DNA of 64,000 bases from Bacteroidia bacterium (lineage in GTDB: Bacteria > Bacteroidota > Bacteroidia > Cytophagales > JAAEPT01), in assembly GCA_030431525.1 (NCBI GenBank), contig JAUIJC010000024.1:1-64000 (forward strand), given 5' to 3'. The notes under the pieces were generated by a model, which was not told the DNA's origin, did no database searches, and saw only the letters and a list, made by a program, of their open reading frames with translations. Made by a program: the position numbers and the translations under genes. Below are positions 27,523 to 37,523 of the stretch, in pieces (the first letter of the stretch is position 1; the number at the start of each line of letters is the position of its first letter).

Positions 27523-29151
27523 TCACCCTGCTCTGCGCATGCCCTCTTCATTATCATTAGGAGCACCATCAAGAATCCCATCACTGGCAACACCTCTATA
27601 TTTTTGGAAGTTCTCATTGAATTTGGTCGCCAAGAAATGAAGCTTTTGTCGGTACATTTCTGGATCTGACCAAGTGGAAGATGGATCCAAAATTTCGGAT
27701 GGTACGCCTGGACAACTCCTCGGAATTGCGAAACCAAACACAGGCATGGTATCACAGGCTATTTGATCTAGGTTACCTTCCATGGCTTGAGAGATAAGTG
27801 CTCGAGTGTATTTAAGCTTTATCCTTGAACCCACGCCGAAAGGACCACCAGTCCAACCCGTATTCACCAACCAAACATTAATTCCTCCCTTCTCCATTCT
27901 TTCCCCAAGCATCTCTGCATACTTCGTTGGGGGAAGTGGCATAAATGGCTCTCCGAAACAAGCTGAGAAAGCCAATTGCGGATCTTTAATCCCTACTTCC
28001 GTTCCAGCAACCTTTGAGGTATAACCAGACAAGAAGTGGAACATCGCTTGTTCCTTATTCAATTTTGAGAGGGGTGGCAAAACGCCCAACCCATCACAAG
28101 CCAAGAAGAATATATTCTTTGGCGCAGCACCTCTAGCTCCAGGTTGGAGATGAAGAATATGGTTGATGGGATATGAGACCCTTGTGTTAGGGGTTAAGCT
28201 ATCATCAGCGAAGTTAATCGTGCGAGTACCTTCCAAGAAGGTGGTGTTTTCCACGATGGCCCCAAAGGTAATGGCATTCCAAATATCAGGCTCCTCCTCC
28301 TCGGAAAGATTGATCGTTTTGGCATAACACCCTCCCTCAAAATTGAAGACGCCATCTGGTCCCCAACCATGCTCATCATCCCCTATCAAGGCTCGTTCAG
28401 GATCCGCCGAAAGCGTGGTTTTACCTGTCCCTGACAAACCAAAGAACAAGGCTGTATCTCCTTGTTTTCCCACGTTTGCCGAGCAGTGCATGGCAAGCAC
28501 ATCCTGGTCATGAGGTAGAAGGAAATTCATCACTGAGAAAATACCCTTCTTCATTTCTCCTGAATAGGCCGTACCTCCAATCAATATGATTTTGTCTGTC
28601 ATATTGATGATGGCAAAATTATCCTGCCTGGTCCCATCCTCCTGAGGGTTCGCCTTAAACTCTGGAACACAGATCACCGTGAACCCAGGCTCAAATTGAT
28701 TCAACTCATCATCAGAAGGCTGAACAAACATATTGGCACAAAACAAATTATGCCAAGCCATGGTATTGTAGACACGAACATTTAAACGGTGAGATGGATC
28801 GGTCCCTGCATACATATCACGCGTGAACAAGGTTTTCCCTTCCAAGAAGTTCAGCATCTTGTCCAGCAATCCATCAAAATACTTCCGCTCAATTGGCTTG
28901 TTGATGTCACCCCAAAAGACGGAGTCTCTGGTAATATCATCTTCAACAATAAAACGATCCTGAGGTGAACGACCCGTGAACTTACCTGTATTCACGCATA
29001 AGGCTCCTGAATCCGCAAGGACGCCTTCTCCCATATCCAGAGAAAATTCATACAATTCTGCGGGTGAAAGGTTGCGCTTGATATCGCCAACAAAAACAGA
29101 TCGTTGGTTAGCTGCTGTCGCCAAAGCGGGATTCAATGTAATCGCTTCCAT
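27523..29151 (-). CDS. pckA: phosphoenolpyruvate carboxykinase (ATP)
   Basis: GLSGTGKTTLSADPERALIGDDEHGW; NTGWTGGPFGVGSRIKLKYTRAL; HSLFCANMFVQP-like region. Confidence 0.97.
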   Translation of the reverse strand: MEAITLNPALATAANQRSVFVGDIKRNLSPAELYEFSLDMGEGVLADSGALCVNTGKFTGRSPQDRFIVEDDITRDSVFWGDINKPIERKYFDGLLDKMLNFLEGKTLFTRDMYAGTDPSHRLNVRVYNTMAWHNLFCANMFVQPSDDELNQFEPGFTVICVPEFKANPQEDGTRQDNFAIINMTDKIILIGGTAYSGEMKKGIFSVMNFLLPHDQDVLAMHCSANVGKQGDTALFFGLSGTGKTTLSADPERALIGDDEHGWGPDGVFNFEGGCYAKTINLSEEEEPDIWNAITFGAIVENTTFLEGTRTINFADDSLTPNTRVSYPINHILHLQPGARGAAPKNIFFLACDGLGVLPPLSKLNKEQAMFHFLSGYTSKVAGTEVGIKDPQLAFSACFGEPFMPLPPTKYAEMLGERMEKGGINVWLVNTGWTGGPFGVGSRIKLKYTRALISQAMEGNLDQIACDTMPVFGFAIPRSCPGVPSEILDPSSTWSDPEMYRQKLHFLATKFNENFQKYRGVASDGILDGAPNDNEEGMRRAG

Positions 29152-29303
29152 AATTTGATAATATGCTATGGGCCTAATTTGCCTCTGTCTAAAGGTGTGT
29201 ACGATGATCTATCTAAAAACGTATGAGCTAATTTATTATCATTTTGGGATTTTCAAGACCAAAAAATTATGGGAGACACCCATGAGATTTTAAAACCATG
29301 GCA

Positions 29304-29339
29304 CAAAAAAAGCCCCTGACTGAATTGTCAGGGGCTTTC
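29304..29339. terminator. Hairpin terminator between the 29364 gene and pckA
   Basis: aaaaaaagcccctgac tgaatt gtcaggggcttt. Confidence 0.7.
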
Positions 29340-29363
29340 AAAAACATTGGGGAAACAGGTTAA

Positions 29364-29771
29364 TTAGAAATCTGAATCCTCGTCATCATCATTTTGATGA
29401 GACCCTTTTTTCCCTTTTCGGGACTTTGCTTTTGCTTTTTTGTCAGCTTTCCAAGCCTCGTATTTCTTTACTTGCTCTGGGGTCAAAATCGCCGTGAAAT
29501 CTTTGTCAAACTCTTCAAGAGCGGCCTTTCGTTGTGGTCTAGCCTCCTTTCCTTTACCCTTTAGGGATTCTATGGTATTCACTCGTTTCTCTACTAAAGG
29601 ACGAGTTTTGGCCACTTGATCCTCAGTGAGGTCGAGTTTTTTAGTCAGTTTTTTTACTTGTGCGTCGATCCGCTCCTGTGGAGTGCGATCTTTCTTTCCC
29701 CTATGTTGTTGAGCGAAAATCGCAGATACGGCAAAAAGGGAAATGATGAGGGTTGCAAAAAACTTTTTCAT
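29364..29771 (-). CDS. periplasmic LTxxQ/DUF4890-like protein
   Basis: Signal peptide MKKFFATLIISLFAVSAIFAQ; RIDAQVKKLTKKLDLTEDQVAKTRPLVEKR...FTAILTPEQVKKYEAWK; Lys/Asp-rich tail. Confidence 0.7.
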   Translation of the reverse strand: MKKFFATLIISLFAVSAIFAQQHRGKKDRTPQERIDAQVKKLTKKLDLTEDQVAKTRPLVEKRVNTIESLKGKGKEARPQRKAALEEFDKDFTAILTPEQVKKYEAWKADKKAKAKSRKGKKGSHQNDDDEDSDF

Positions 29772-29846
29772 TGGTCTCTATTTTGATGGTTAATGGCCCT
29801 TTGACAAAGGCTGTACCAAGCAGGTTTAAGTGACCTCAAAAAAAAA

Positions 29847-31118
29847 TTATTCTACCTCTAATACTTTTTCTTTCAAGCTTGGGAGTACTACCCTAAAGGT
29901 TGAACCCACTCCTTCAATACTATCGACATCAATAGTACCCTTGAGTTTCGTCACACTGGTCTTTACAATATAAAGTCCCAACCCTGTTCCCTTTGATGCT
30001 TCTGTAGCACGAAGGAACATGTCAAAAACTTGATTGATTTTACTCTCAGGAATTCCCATGCCATTGTCGCTTACCGTGCAAACAACACTTTGGTCGACAA
30101 TCGACTGTTTGATTTTAATGGCAATGCGTGGCTTCTCATGAGTGGCCCCGACTTTCCTGTATTTGATGGCATTGTCAATCAAATTCTGGAAAACCGAACC
30201 CAAGATTTTTGAGTTACTGAAGAACCCTTGGACCTCGCCCAACTCTAATTGGAAGTCAATTATATCGCTTAAGCTCTTATCAATAAGATAGCTTTGGAGA
30301 ATATCCTCCATCAACTGGCTTGGGTCCGTAGCCGTTATCTGGGAAGCGGTATTACGAAGGCGCGCCAATTCAGCCAAATCCACCAAAATGCTATTCAGAC
30401 GCTCAGCACTTTTACGAATCAGCTTAAAGTAGCTTAAGGAAACTTCGTCCTTCACTTCCAAGTTGGCGACATTGGTCAAGCCAATAATTGAAGCCAAAGG
30501 CCCTTTCAAATCATGGCTGGACTTATAAACAAAGGTGTCCAACTCACGGTTTTTCTCAAGCAACAGGCGCTCGGTCTCCTTGATTTTTGTGATGTCCTTG
30601 GCGATGTAAAGTACGCCTGTCTGCTGGTTCCTTTTATCATAAAGGATGGATGCAGAACATGAGGTAATTAAAGGCTTCTTACCTCCCGAAGGCTGAAAAT
30701 TCAGCTCAACGTTATGGCAGACTCCCTTCTCTTCCAGTTCGTCATGGATTTCCTGCAACACTTTTTCCTGACCTTCCTCCAGAAGAAAAGAAAATTCCTT
30801 TCCCTCCATGGATTTTGAGTCATGCCCTAAAAGCTGGGAAACAGTGGCGTTGCTCTCGTGGATGGTACCGTCTGGATTCTGTACGATAACCATGTCCACA
30901 ATGCCCCGATAGATGCTTTGCAAATATTCCTTGGAATAGGTGGACGAACGCAACTCCTCGCGAAGCATGCTGATGCCCGTCATGACGGCATCAAACTCGT
31001 CCTTCTCCTCCGAAGGCTCACAATCCACATCAAAATTGCCAGAAGCAAGCTCGATCAAAATGTTATTGATGCGCTCTACCCGCTTATGACTCTCTAATAT
31101 TTTGGAAACATCCTGCAT
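29847..31118 (-). CDS. PAS-domain sensor histidine kinase
   Basis: PAS (GIVDMVIVQNPDGTIHESNATVSQLLGHDSKSMEGKEF), H-box VYKSSHDLKGPLASIIGL, N-box NLIDNAIKYR, G-box GLGLYIVKT. Confidence 0.93.
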   Translation of the reverse strand: MQDVSKILESHKRVERINNILIELASGNFDVDCEPSEEKDEFDAVMTGISMLREELRSSTYSKEYLQSIYRGIVDMVIVQNPDGTIHESNATVSQLLGHDSKSMEGKEFSFLLEEGQEKVLQEIHDELEEKGVCHNVELNFQPSGGKKPLITSCSASILYDKRNQQTGVLYIAKDITKIKETERLLLEKNRELDTFVYKSSHDLKGPLASIIGLTNVANLEVKDEVSLSYFKLIRKSAERLNSILVDLAELARLRNTASQITATDPSQLMEDILQSYLIDKSLSDIIDFQLELGEVQGFFSNSKILGSVFQNLIDNAIKYRKVGATHEKPRIAIKIKQSIVDQSVVCTVSDNGMGIPESKINQVFDMFLRATEASKGTGLGLYIVKTSVTKLKGTIDVDSIEGVGSTFRVVLPSLKEKVLEVE

Positions 31119-31261
31119 AACTGACTACCAAAAAATAGTCTCCACACCAACCTCGAAAATAAATACCTATGTGTGCTACCTGAAATGGAACGCAACTTAA
31201 CTAGAAAAACAATAATAATCCAATTCCGTTCCCTTCTGATTATCACATAAATAGCAAAAGA

Positions 31262-31292
31262 AAGAAAGCCACTCCAAAGGGGTGGCTTTCCA
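31262..31292 (-). terminator. Hairpin downstream of htpG
   Basis: aaagccactccaaaggggtggcttt. Confidence 0.6.
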
Positions 31293-31320
31293 GTGATTTT
31301 TATGTCAATAAAAATCTAAC

Positions 31321-33147
31321 TCAAACCTCGGTAGCCATTTTCACGCTACGCTCAATGAAGCCTGTCAAATCAGCCCCTTTCAGGAGTCCTTGAGACAAGA
31401 GCGCCAAATCGAAACCTTGCTTGGCAAGTTCCTTCTGAGCAGACTCATCAGCCTTCAGAATTTTCTGTACCAATTCATGGTTGCCGTTCACCACCACATT
31501 ATAAGTCTCAGGCAAATCGCCCATCATGGCCATTCCGCCACCTGCCATCTGCATTTCCTTCATGCGACGCATAAATTCTGGAAGCGTGATGGAAACAGGC
31601 AGTTCATCAGTTGACAAGGCTTCCACGGAAACACTGTGCTTTTGGGTATCTCCAACAATGCCCTCGAAGATTTCCTTCACCTGCTTCTCCTCGGCTTCGC
31701 TCAAGACACTGGCCTTGGTCTCATCCTTATCAATCAACTTGTCCAAGGTGTCAGAATCCACACGCTTCACGGTGAGTTTCTCTTCCTTCTGCTCCAAGTG
31801 GCCAATGAAGTGGCTGTCAATTGGTCCGTCCAGCTCAATGACTTTATAGCTACGCTTTTGGGCATTTTGGATATAAGCATCCTGAGCGCCCTTGTCCGTT
31901 GTATAAAGCAACACCAAGTTGCCGTCCTTGTCAGTTTGGCTGTCCTTAACGGCCTCCTTCAACTCCTCAATGGTGTAAGTCGAACCGTCCACATTCTTGT
32001 AAAGGGTGAACTTGTCGGACTTCTTGGCAAACTTCTCATCGCTAAGTGTACCGTACTTCACAAAAGTTTGGATGTCCTCCCACTTCTCTTCGTAAGCCTT
32101 ACGATCCTCACGGAAGAGCTCATTAAGCTTATCGGCAACCTTCTTAGTGATATGCGCATTGATTTTTCGCACATTGGCATCAGCCTGCAAGAAGCTACGA
32201 GAAACGTTCAACGGAATATCAGAGGAGTCAATGACACCGTGAAGAAGAGTCAAGAACTCAGGAACAACATCCTTCACCTCATCCGTAATGAATACCTGAC
32301 GGCTATACAAGTGAATCTTGTTGCGCTGGAAATCAATCTGGTTGGTGATTTTCGGGAAGTAAAGTACGCCCGTCAAATTGAACGGATAATCCACATTGAG
32401 GTGAATCCAGAACAATGGGTCTGGCGCGAATGGGTGCAACTCCTTGTAGAAAGCCAAATAGTCCTCATCCTTGAGGTCCGAAGGAGACTTTGTCCACAAA
32501 GGCGTCGGATTATTCACCGTCTCACCCTCAAAATCAATGGCCACTGGCAAGAAGCGACAATACTTCTCCAAAATGCCTTTTAAGCGCATTTGCTCAAGGA
32601 ACTCCTCTCCCTCCTCGGAGATATGAAGAACGATGTCTGTTCCGCGCTCTTTCTTATCGGCATCAGAAATCTCAAACTCAGTGCTACCGTCACAAGTCCA
32701 TTTTACAGCTGGAGCATCTTGGTAGGACTTTGTCACGATGTCCACACGGTTAGCCACCATGTAGGCAGAATAGAAACCGAGACCGAAGTTGCCGATGATT
32801 TGGCTACGGTCAATGCCTTCCTGCTTGGCAAATTTCTCAACAAATTCGGTGGCTCCTGAGAAGGCAATCTGGTTGATGTATTTCTTCACCTCCTCCTCAG
32901 TCATTCCGATACCCTTATCGGAAATCGTGATGGTTTTGGCCTCCTTATCAAACGCAACCTTGATGGTTACATCACCCAACTCGCCATCGTACTGGCCGAT
33001 GGAGCTCAAATGCTTTACTTTTTGAGTGGCGTCAACAGCGTTGGACACCAACTCCCTCAAAAAAATCTCATTGTCGGAATAGAGAAACTTCTTGATGATC
33101 GGAAAGATGTTTTCCGAGTGGATGGAAATTTTTCCCTTTTCAGCCAT
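31321..33147 (-). CDS. htpG: molecular chaperone HtpG (Hsp90)
   Basis: NIFPIIKKFLYSDNEIFLRELVSNAVDATQKVKHLS; DKGIGMT; IGNFGLGFYSAYMVA. Confidence 0.97.
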   Translation of the reverse strand: MAEKGKISIHSENIFPIIKKFLYSDNEIFLRELVSNAVDATQKVKHLSSIGQYDGELGDVTIKVAFDKEAKTITISDKGIGMTEEEVKKYINQIAFSGATEFVEKFAKQEGIDRSQIIGNFGLGFYSAYMVANRVDIVTKSYQDAPAVKWTCDGSTEFEISDADKKERGTDIVLHISEEGEEFLEQMRLKGILEKYCRFLPVAIDFEGETVNNPTPLWTKSPSDLKDEDYLAFYKELHPFAPDPLFWIHLNVDYPFNLTGVLYFPKITNQIDFQRNKIHLYSRQVFITDEVKDVVPEFLTLLHGVIDSSDIPLNVSRSFLQADANVRKINAHITKKVADKLNELFREDRKAYEEKWEDIQTFVKYGTLSDEKFAKKSDKFTLYKNVDGSTYTIEELKEAVKDSQTDKDGNLVLLYTTDKGAQDAYIQNAQKRSYKVIELDGPIDSHFIGHLEQKEEKLTVKRVDSDTLDKLIDKDETKASVLSEAEEKQVKEIFEGIVGDTQKHSVSVEALSTDELPVSITLPEFMRRMKEMQMAGGGMAMMGDLPETYNVVVNGNHELVQKILKADESAQKELAKQGFDLALLSQGLLKGADLTGFIERSVKMATEV

Positions 33148-33204
33148 AATCTTATCTACTTAAATCTTTAACAAGCTCTAGTGGAGCACATTCGCTCGAC
33201 GCCC

Positions 33205-33300
33205 CCTTTTCAAGTTCCATTCCAGAGCCATTCCACTGACAGGATGACAAACCTGAACGACCATATTGTCAGTTTTTACTCCCATTGTCACATAACAATC
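33205..33300 (-). promoter_or_regulatory. Putative htpG promoter/regulatory region (TGTCAG-N11-TGG-N8-TTG plus repeated TGACAAT/TTGTCA boxes)
   Basis: Minus strand: gtgacaatgggagtaaaaactgacaatatggtcgttcaggtttgtcatccTGTCAGtggaatggctcTGGaatggaacTTGa; compare groES upstream region. Confidence 0.45.
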
Positions 33301-33412
33301 GGTCGATTATTACGTATAACTCTACCTAAGGGACTGGAACTGCCTTATTTTTTGATTGAAAATTTTGGCATATCATTTTCAGTAAAATCCTTGGGCAATA
33401 AACGGAGGACCT

Positions 33413-34195
33413 ATGAGAGACGAACACCAATATGGCATATCTCTGAGTGGAGGCGGAGCCCGAGGAGTCATACACCTTGGCGTTTTACAGGCGTTTGAAG
33501 ACCATCAATTCACGCCTACCGCAATCGCTGGCACCAGCATGGGCGCAGCAATCGGGGCACTTTACTCGGCTGGAATCTCTCCAAGAGAAATCTTCGAATA
33601 CATCAGCCAGAAACGGGTGATTTCTTACATAAATATCGAACTCCTTCGAGGAGGAGTGTTCAAATTAAAATTCCTCAGCAACGCCTTAGACAAATTCCTC
33701 CCCCACAACGATTTCGGCAAGCTTGAAAAAAAGCTTTTTGTCTGTGCCACTAACCTAAGCAAAGGTCATTATCATATTTTCTCTGACGGTGATGATCTCA
33801 AAAAAGCGGTAATGGCTTCATGTTCCATGCCTGTGCTGTTCCGTCCTGTGGAAATTAATGGTGACAAATATGTGGATGGTGGCCTGTTGAACAATATGCC
33901 CGTAGAGCCTCTGAAAAAAATCTGTAAGGAAGTTATCGGCGTTCATGTCAACCAACTTCCACCAGACCATGACCCTGATACCGTCAGAACTGTCAGCGCC
34001 TCTGTTTTTAACATTGTGATCAAGCAAAACGTACTGCCAAGACTTCGAAAATTTGACTACCTCATTGAGCCAAAATTGAATACCTTCTACGACATTCTGG
34101 ACTTCGACAAATCACAGGAGCTCTATGATATTGGATATCAGGAAGGACTCCAGTTTTTAGAGCAGATAAACAAAAGGACCCGAAAAGCGGGGTAA
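33413..34195 (+). CDS. patatin-like phospholipase family protein
   Basis: GISLSGGGARGVIHLGVLQAF, GTSMGAAIGALYSAG (GxSxG), YVDGGLLNNMPVEPL (DGG). Confidence 0.93.
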   Translation: MRDEHQYGISLSGGGARGVIHLGVLQAFEDHQFTPTAIAGTSMGAAIGALYSAGISPREIFEYISQKRVISYINIELLRGGVFKLKFLSNALDKFLPHNDFGKLEKKLFVCATNLSKGHYHIFSDGDDLKKAVMASCSMPVLFRPVEINGDKYVDGGLLNNMPVEPLKKICKEVIGVHVNQLPPDHDPDTVRTVSASVFNIVIKQNVLPRLRKFDYLIEPKLNTFYDILDFDKSQELYDIGYQEGLQFLEQINKRTRKAG

Positions 34196-34275
34196 TATTT
34201 TTGGACGTTCTTGAACGATTACCGTCCACCAATTGTACCTTTGCAGGCAATTTTGACACAAAGCCTTCAAGGATT

Positions 34276-36138
34276 ATGCGTCGCCAACTGTGTATTTTAT
34301 TTCTCTTTTGCTTCCTTTTTTCTTTTAAAGGCTTGGCCCAAGACCGCAACATTCGTCTTGGGGACATGTTTTTTGAAAAGGAACGATTTCCTACTGCCCT
34401 CTACTATTACAAGATGGCCTTTCCCGACTATCCGGAGGATGCTCAACTCAACCTCCAGATGGCGCGTTGCTATGTTCGCATAGGTGAAGCCACGAAAGCT
34501 CGGGAACATATCACGACCTCCTTTGAAAAAGCCAAGAAACCGACCTTCACGATGAAGTTCACCTTGGCGGAAATCTACCAATTGGAGCAAAAATTTGACT
34601 TGGCCATCAAATACTTCAAAGCCGCCGACCCCTATGACGGCAATAAGCGCATCACTTCTAAGCGCATCAATGAATGTCAGTTTGGCAAGAAGTACCTTAA
34701 AAAGCCCACCAAGGCAAAAATCATCAACATGGGGGAAACCATTAATTCTCCCCAGCATGACATCCTTCCAAAAATTACGGCTGACCGACTAAAGCTTTAC
34801 TTCGCCTCCCACCGCAATACCTTCACAAAAGGCAAAAAGCGAGGCGAACCCGAAGACATTTACTTCTCCTTGAACCAAGCAGGAAGTTGGACCAACCCAG
34901 AAAACATTGGCCCTCCTGTGAATACCGAGAATAATGACGCCATTGTTGGCCTTTCTCAAGATGGGCAGACCATGTTCATTTTTAGGGGGAGTAATGGAGG
35001 TGACATTTATAAATCTGAATTGAAGGGAAAAAAGTGGTCAGAACCACAACCAATGCCCTTCAATACTCCCCTGCGGGAATCCTCAATTTGCATTTCCCCA
35101 GACAACCGAAGTCTTTTCTTTGTGCGAGGAAGCGAAACGGGCAATTCAAACATTTATCAATGTAAGCGAAATGCCCGCGGCAGTTGGTCCAGTCCCAAAA
35201 AACTGGGAAAGAACATCAACTCTCCTTACGACGAAGAATCCCCGTACATGCACCCTGACGGGAAGACGCTTTATTTTAGCTCCAAGGGACACTCCTCCAT
35301 GGGCGGATTTGATGTTTTCAAAAGTGTCTATGACGAAAAGACAGGGACTTGGGGAGAACCCGAAAACTTAGGTTCACCAATCAACACCTCAGGGGATGAA
35401 CTCGGCTTTGTGTTGTCTGCGGACGGCCTTTTTGGCTATTACTCCTCTTCCAACCCAGGCGGGTTTGGTGGGCAAGACCTTTACACCATCCGAATGCCCG
35501 TGAAGAAGAATGAACACAATTTAGTTCTCCTAAAAGGCGCGATTCAAGATGAGCTTTCGGGCTCCCCGATTGAAGCCAACATTACAGTTACGGATAACGA
35601 AACAGGAGAAAAAGTGGCTGAATTCCGTTCGAATAGTGCTACAGGCGAATATTTGGTTTCACTTCCATCAGGAAGAGATTATGGAATCACCATCGAAAAA
35701 CAAGGCAGCTTGTTCCATTCCGAACACATTTCTCTCACAAAGCAGGAAGGATATGCGACGGAAATCAAAAATATCAAGTTGACCAATACCCGCCCTGGAG
35801 CAACCATTGTTCTTAAAAACATTTTCTTTGAATCAGGAAGCTCGGAGCTATCTCCCTCCTCCTACCCGGAATTAAGCCGACTTACTGGACTACTGAAAAA
35901 ATACCCAGACCTCAAAGTTGAAATTTCAGGCCACACCGATGACATAGGAAACGAGGAAACAAACCAATTGCTGTCCGAAAAAAGAGCCAAGGCCGTAGTC
36001 GCCTATTTGGTCAGCCAAGGGGTGTCCTCAAGGCAGTTGGTAGCCAAGGGTTATGGAAGCCAAAACCCCTTGGGTGGGAATGATACCGAGGAGGGAAGAA
36101 AACTCAACCGACGAACAGAATTTCGAATCTTAGAATGA
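34276..36138 (+). CDS. OmpA family protein with TPR, WD40-like/PD40 and carboxypeptidase-regulatory-like domains (PorE-like)
   Basis: Signal peptide MRRQLCILFLFCFLFSFKGLAQ; HPDGKTLYFSSKGHSSMGGFDVF; C-terminal OmpA ILKKYPDLKVEISGHTDDIGNEETNQLLSEKRAKAVVAYLVSQGVSSRQLVAKGYGSQNP. Confidence 0.9.
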   Translation: MRRQLCILFLFCFLFSFKGLAQDRNIRLGDMFFEKERFPTALYYYKMAFPDYPEDAQLNLQMARCYVRIGEATKAREHITTSFEKAKKPTFTMKFTLAEIYQLEQKFDLAIKYFKAADPYDGNKRITSKRINECQFGKKYLKKPTKAKIINMGETINSPQHDILPKITADRLKLYFASHRNTFTKGKKRGEPEDIYFSLNQAGSWTNPENIGPPVNTENNDAIVGLSQDGQTMFIFRGSNGGDIYKSELKGKKWSEPQPMPFNTPLRESSICISPDNRSLFFVRGSETGNSNIYQCKRNARGSWSSPKKLGKNINSPYDEESPYMHPDGKTLYFSSKGHSSMGGFDVFKSVYDEKTGTWGEPENLGSPINTSGDELGFVLSADGLFGYYSSSNPGGFGGQDLYTIRMPVKKNEHNLVLLKGAIQDELSGSPIEANITVTDNETGEKVAEFRSNSATGEYLVSLPSGRDYGITIEKQGSLFHSEHISLTKQEGYATEIKNIKLTNTRPGATIVLKNIFFESGSSELSPSSYPELSRLTGLLKKYPDLKVEISGHTDDIGNEETNQLLSEKRAKAVVAYLVSQGVSSRQLVAKGYGSQNPLGGNDTEEGRKLNRRTEFRILE

Positions 36139-36248
36139 TTTCATGCCCAAAAGTGTGCGGTTTTCATATTTTTGCTTCGATTTTAACGGTTTTCACAACT
36201 TCCTTAGGGACTTTTCCCGTTAGCCCTTATAACAGTGTACGTATCGCC

Positions 36249-36581
36249 ATGAAACGATTTATTGTTGCCTGTGTGGCATTAGGCTTTTTTTCTTGTACTC
36301 AAGAGACCCAAAACAAAATTGGGAGAGGTATCCAGAACTGGACGGGTACTGATGGCATCCTTGAAATCTATTCAGGGGGAAAACTCGTGAAGCGATTCAT
36401 GAAAATAGACAAACTTTCCACCGCCGTTTCCACCTCAGGAAAAGAGTCAAGAAATTATCGTTACGGCTACGGCTATTTGGATGAGAACCAAAATGGCTCC
36501 ATTGAGAAAAATGAAAAGAAAAAAGTGTATTTCGAAGTAGGAGGATTTACGGACTACCTCTTTTACGAGGATCCGAATTAA
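36249..36581 (+). CDS. hypothetical lipoprotein
   Basis: MKRFIVACVALGFFSCTQETQNKIGRGIQNWTGTDG... start at 36249. Confidence 0.65.
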   Translation: MKRFIVACVALGFFSCTQETQNKIGRGIQNWTGTDGILEIYSGGKLVKRFMKIDKLSTAVSTSGKESRNYRYGYGYLDENQNGSIEKNEKKKVYFEVGGFTDYLFYEDPN

Positions 36582-36697
36582 TCCCTGTTTCGATTCTAAT
36601 CTTTTCTTTCTCCAATTACCTCAGATTCGTTTGCGCAGGAAAAAGTAGACTCCTGCGTGTCTTAACCTCGTTAACGAAAAGACAAATTTTCAAGCAA

Positions 36698-37396
36698 ATG
36701 AAAGCAACCACTACTACTCAAGGATTGATCAAGTACCTATTCTTCTTGCTCTTTGCCTTTTCTGCCTTTGGATTAAGTGCTCAAGAAGCGGAAGAATCAA
36801 GTCAGTCAACCTCTTCACGCCGTACAGCATCTACCCCAATCAAAAAAGGCCGTCGTTTCATTCCACAAGAAGGTCAAAACCTTGATCAGCAGTTTCAGTC
36901 CTTCATCAAAGGAATGATCTTCTACAATAATTATTACAGTGCTAAAGACGCTTATTTCCAAGACTTTTACGGCATTGCCAAAGACTCTTTAACGAATGAG
37001 CGTAAGGATTTGGCTACTGCCAAAAACAGAATCAAAACCCTTAAGGACACTGTTTCTACCCTGAACAAGGACATCGCAACCCTTACCCAAGAGCGTGACA
37101 AGGCGAGAGGAAACGTCGCAAACATTGAAGTATTTGGGGGAAGCATGGACAAAAACGCCTTCAGCACCTTGATGTTTATCATCGTAGTCGTTCTGATTGC
37201 TGTAGCCGTTATTTTGTTAATGATGTTCTTGCGTAGCAATGCCGTTACCCAAGAAAACAAAAAGAAGTTTTCTGACTTAGACAACGAATACAACGATTTC
37301 AAGCAACGAAGCATGGATCGCGAAACTAAACTTCGTCGTGAGTTACAGACTGAGCGCAACAAGCTTGATGAATTGACAAAGCGAGGAAAACTATAA
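36698..37396 (+). CDS. membrane protein with coiled-coil segments, unknown function
   Basis: N-terminal signal, central coiled coil, TM LMFIIVVVLIAVAVILLMMFL, C-terminal charged helix. Confidence 0.6.
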   Translation: MKATTTTQGLIKYLFFLLFAFSAFGLSAQEAEESSQSTSSRRTASTPIKKGRRFIPQEGQNLDQQFQSFIKGMIFYNNYYSAKDAYFQDFYGIAKDSLTNERKDLATAKNRIKTLKDTVSTLNKDIATLTQERDKARGNVANIEVFGGSMDKNAFSTLMFIIVVVLIAVAVILLMMFLRSNAVTQENKKKFSDLDNEYNDFKQRSMDRETKLRRELQTERNKLDELTKRGKL

Positions 37397-37422
37397 GTTT
37401 CTTCCTTCATCCATAGAATTTT

Positions 37423-37450
37423 AAGCCTCGGCAATTGCTGAGGCTTTTTT
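37423..37450 (+). terminator. Hairpin terminator
   Basis: aagcctcggcaattgctgaggctttttt. Confidence 0.75.
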
Positions 37451-37523
37451 ATGCCCTTTGCAAAACCCCAACCGAATGCTGTAACTTGTACTGTTTCCGA
37501 TAGACAGCTGATTTCCCCTTCCT

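Noticed and set aside
31636-32583. 315-aa plus-strand ORF opposite htpG
   Set aside because: Antisense shadow ORF of HtpG.
36634-36660. gcgcaggaaaaagtagactcctgcg hairpin as a riboswitch or ncRNA
   Set aside because: Single short stem without T-tract or recognisable riboswitch core; not enough support.
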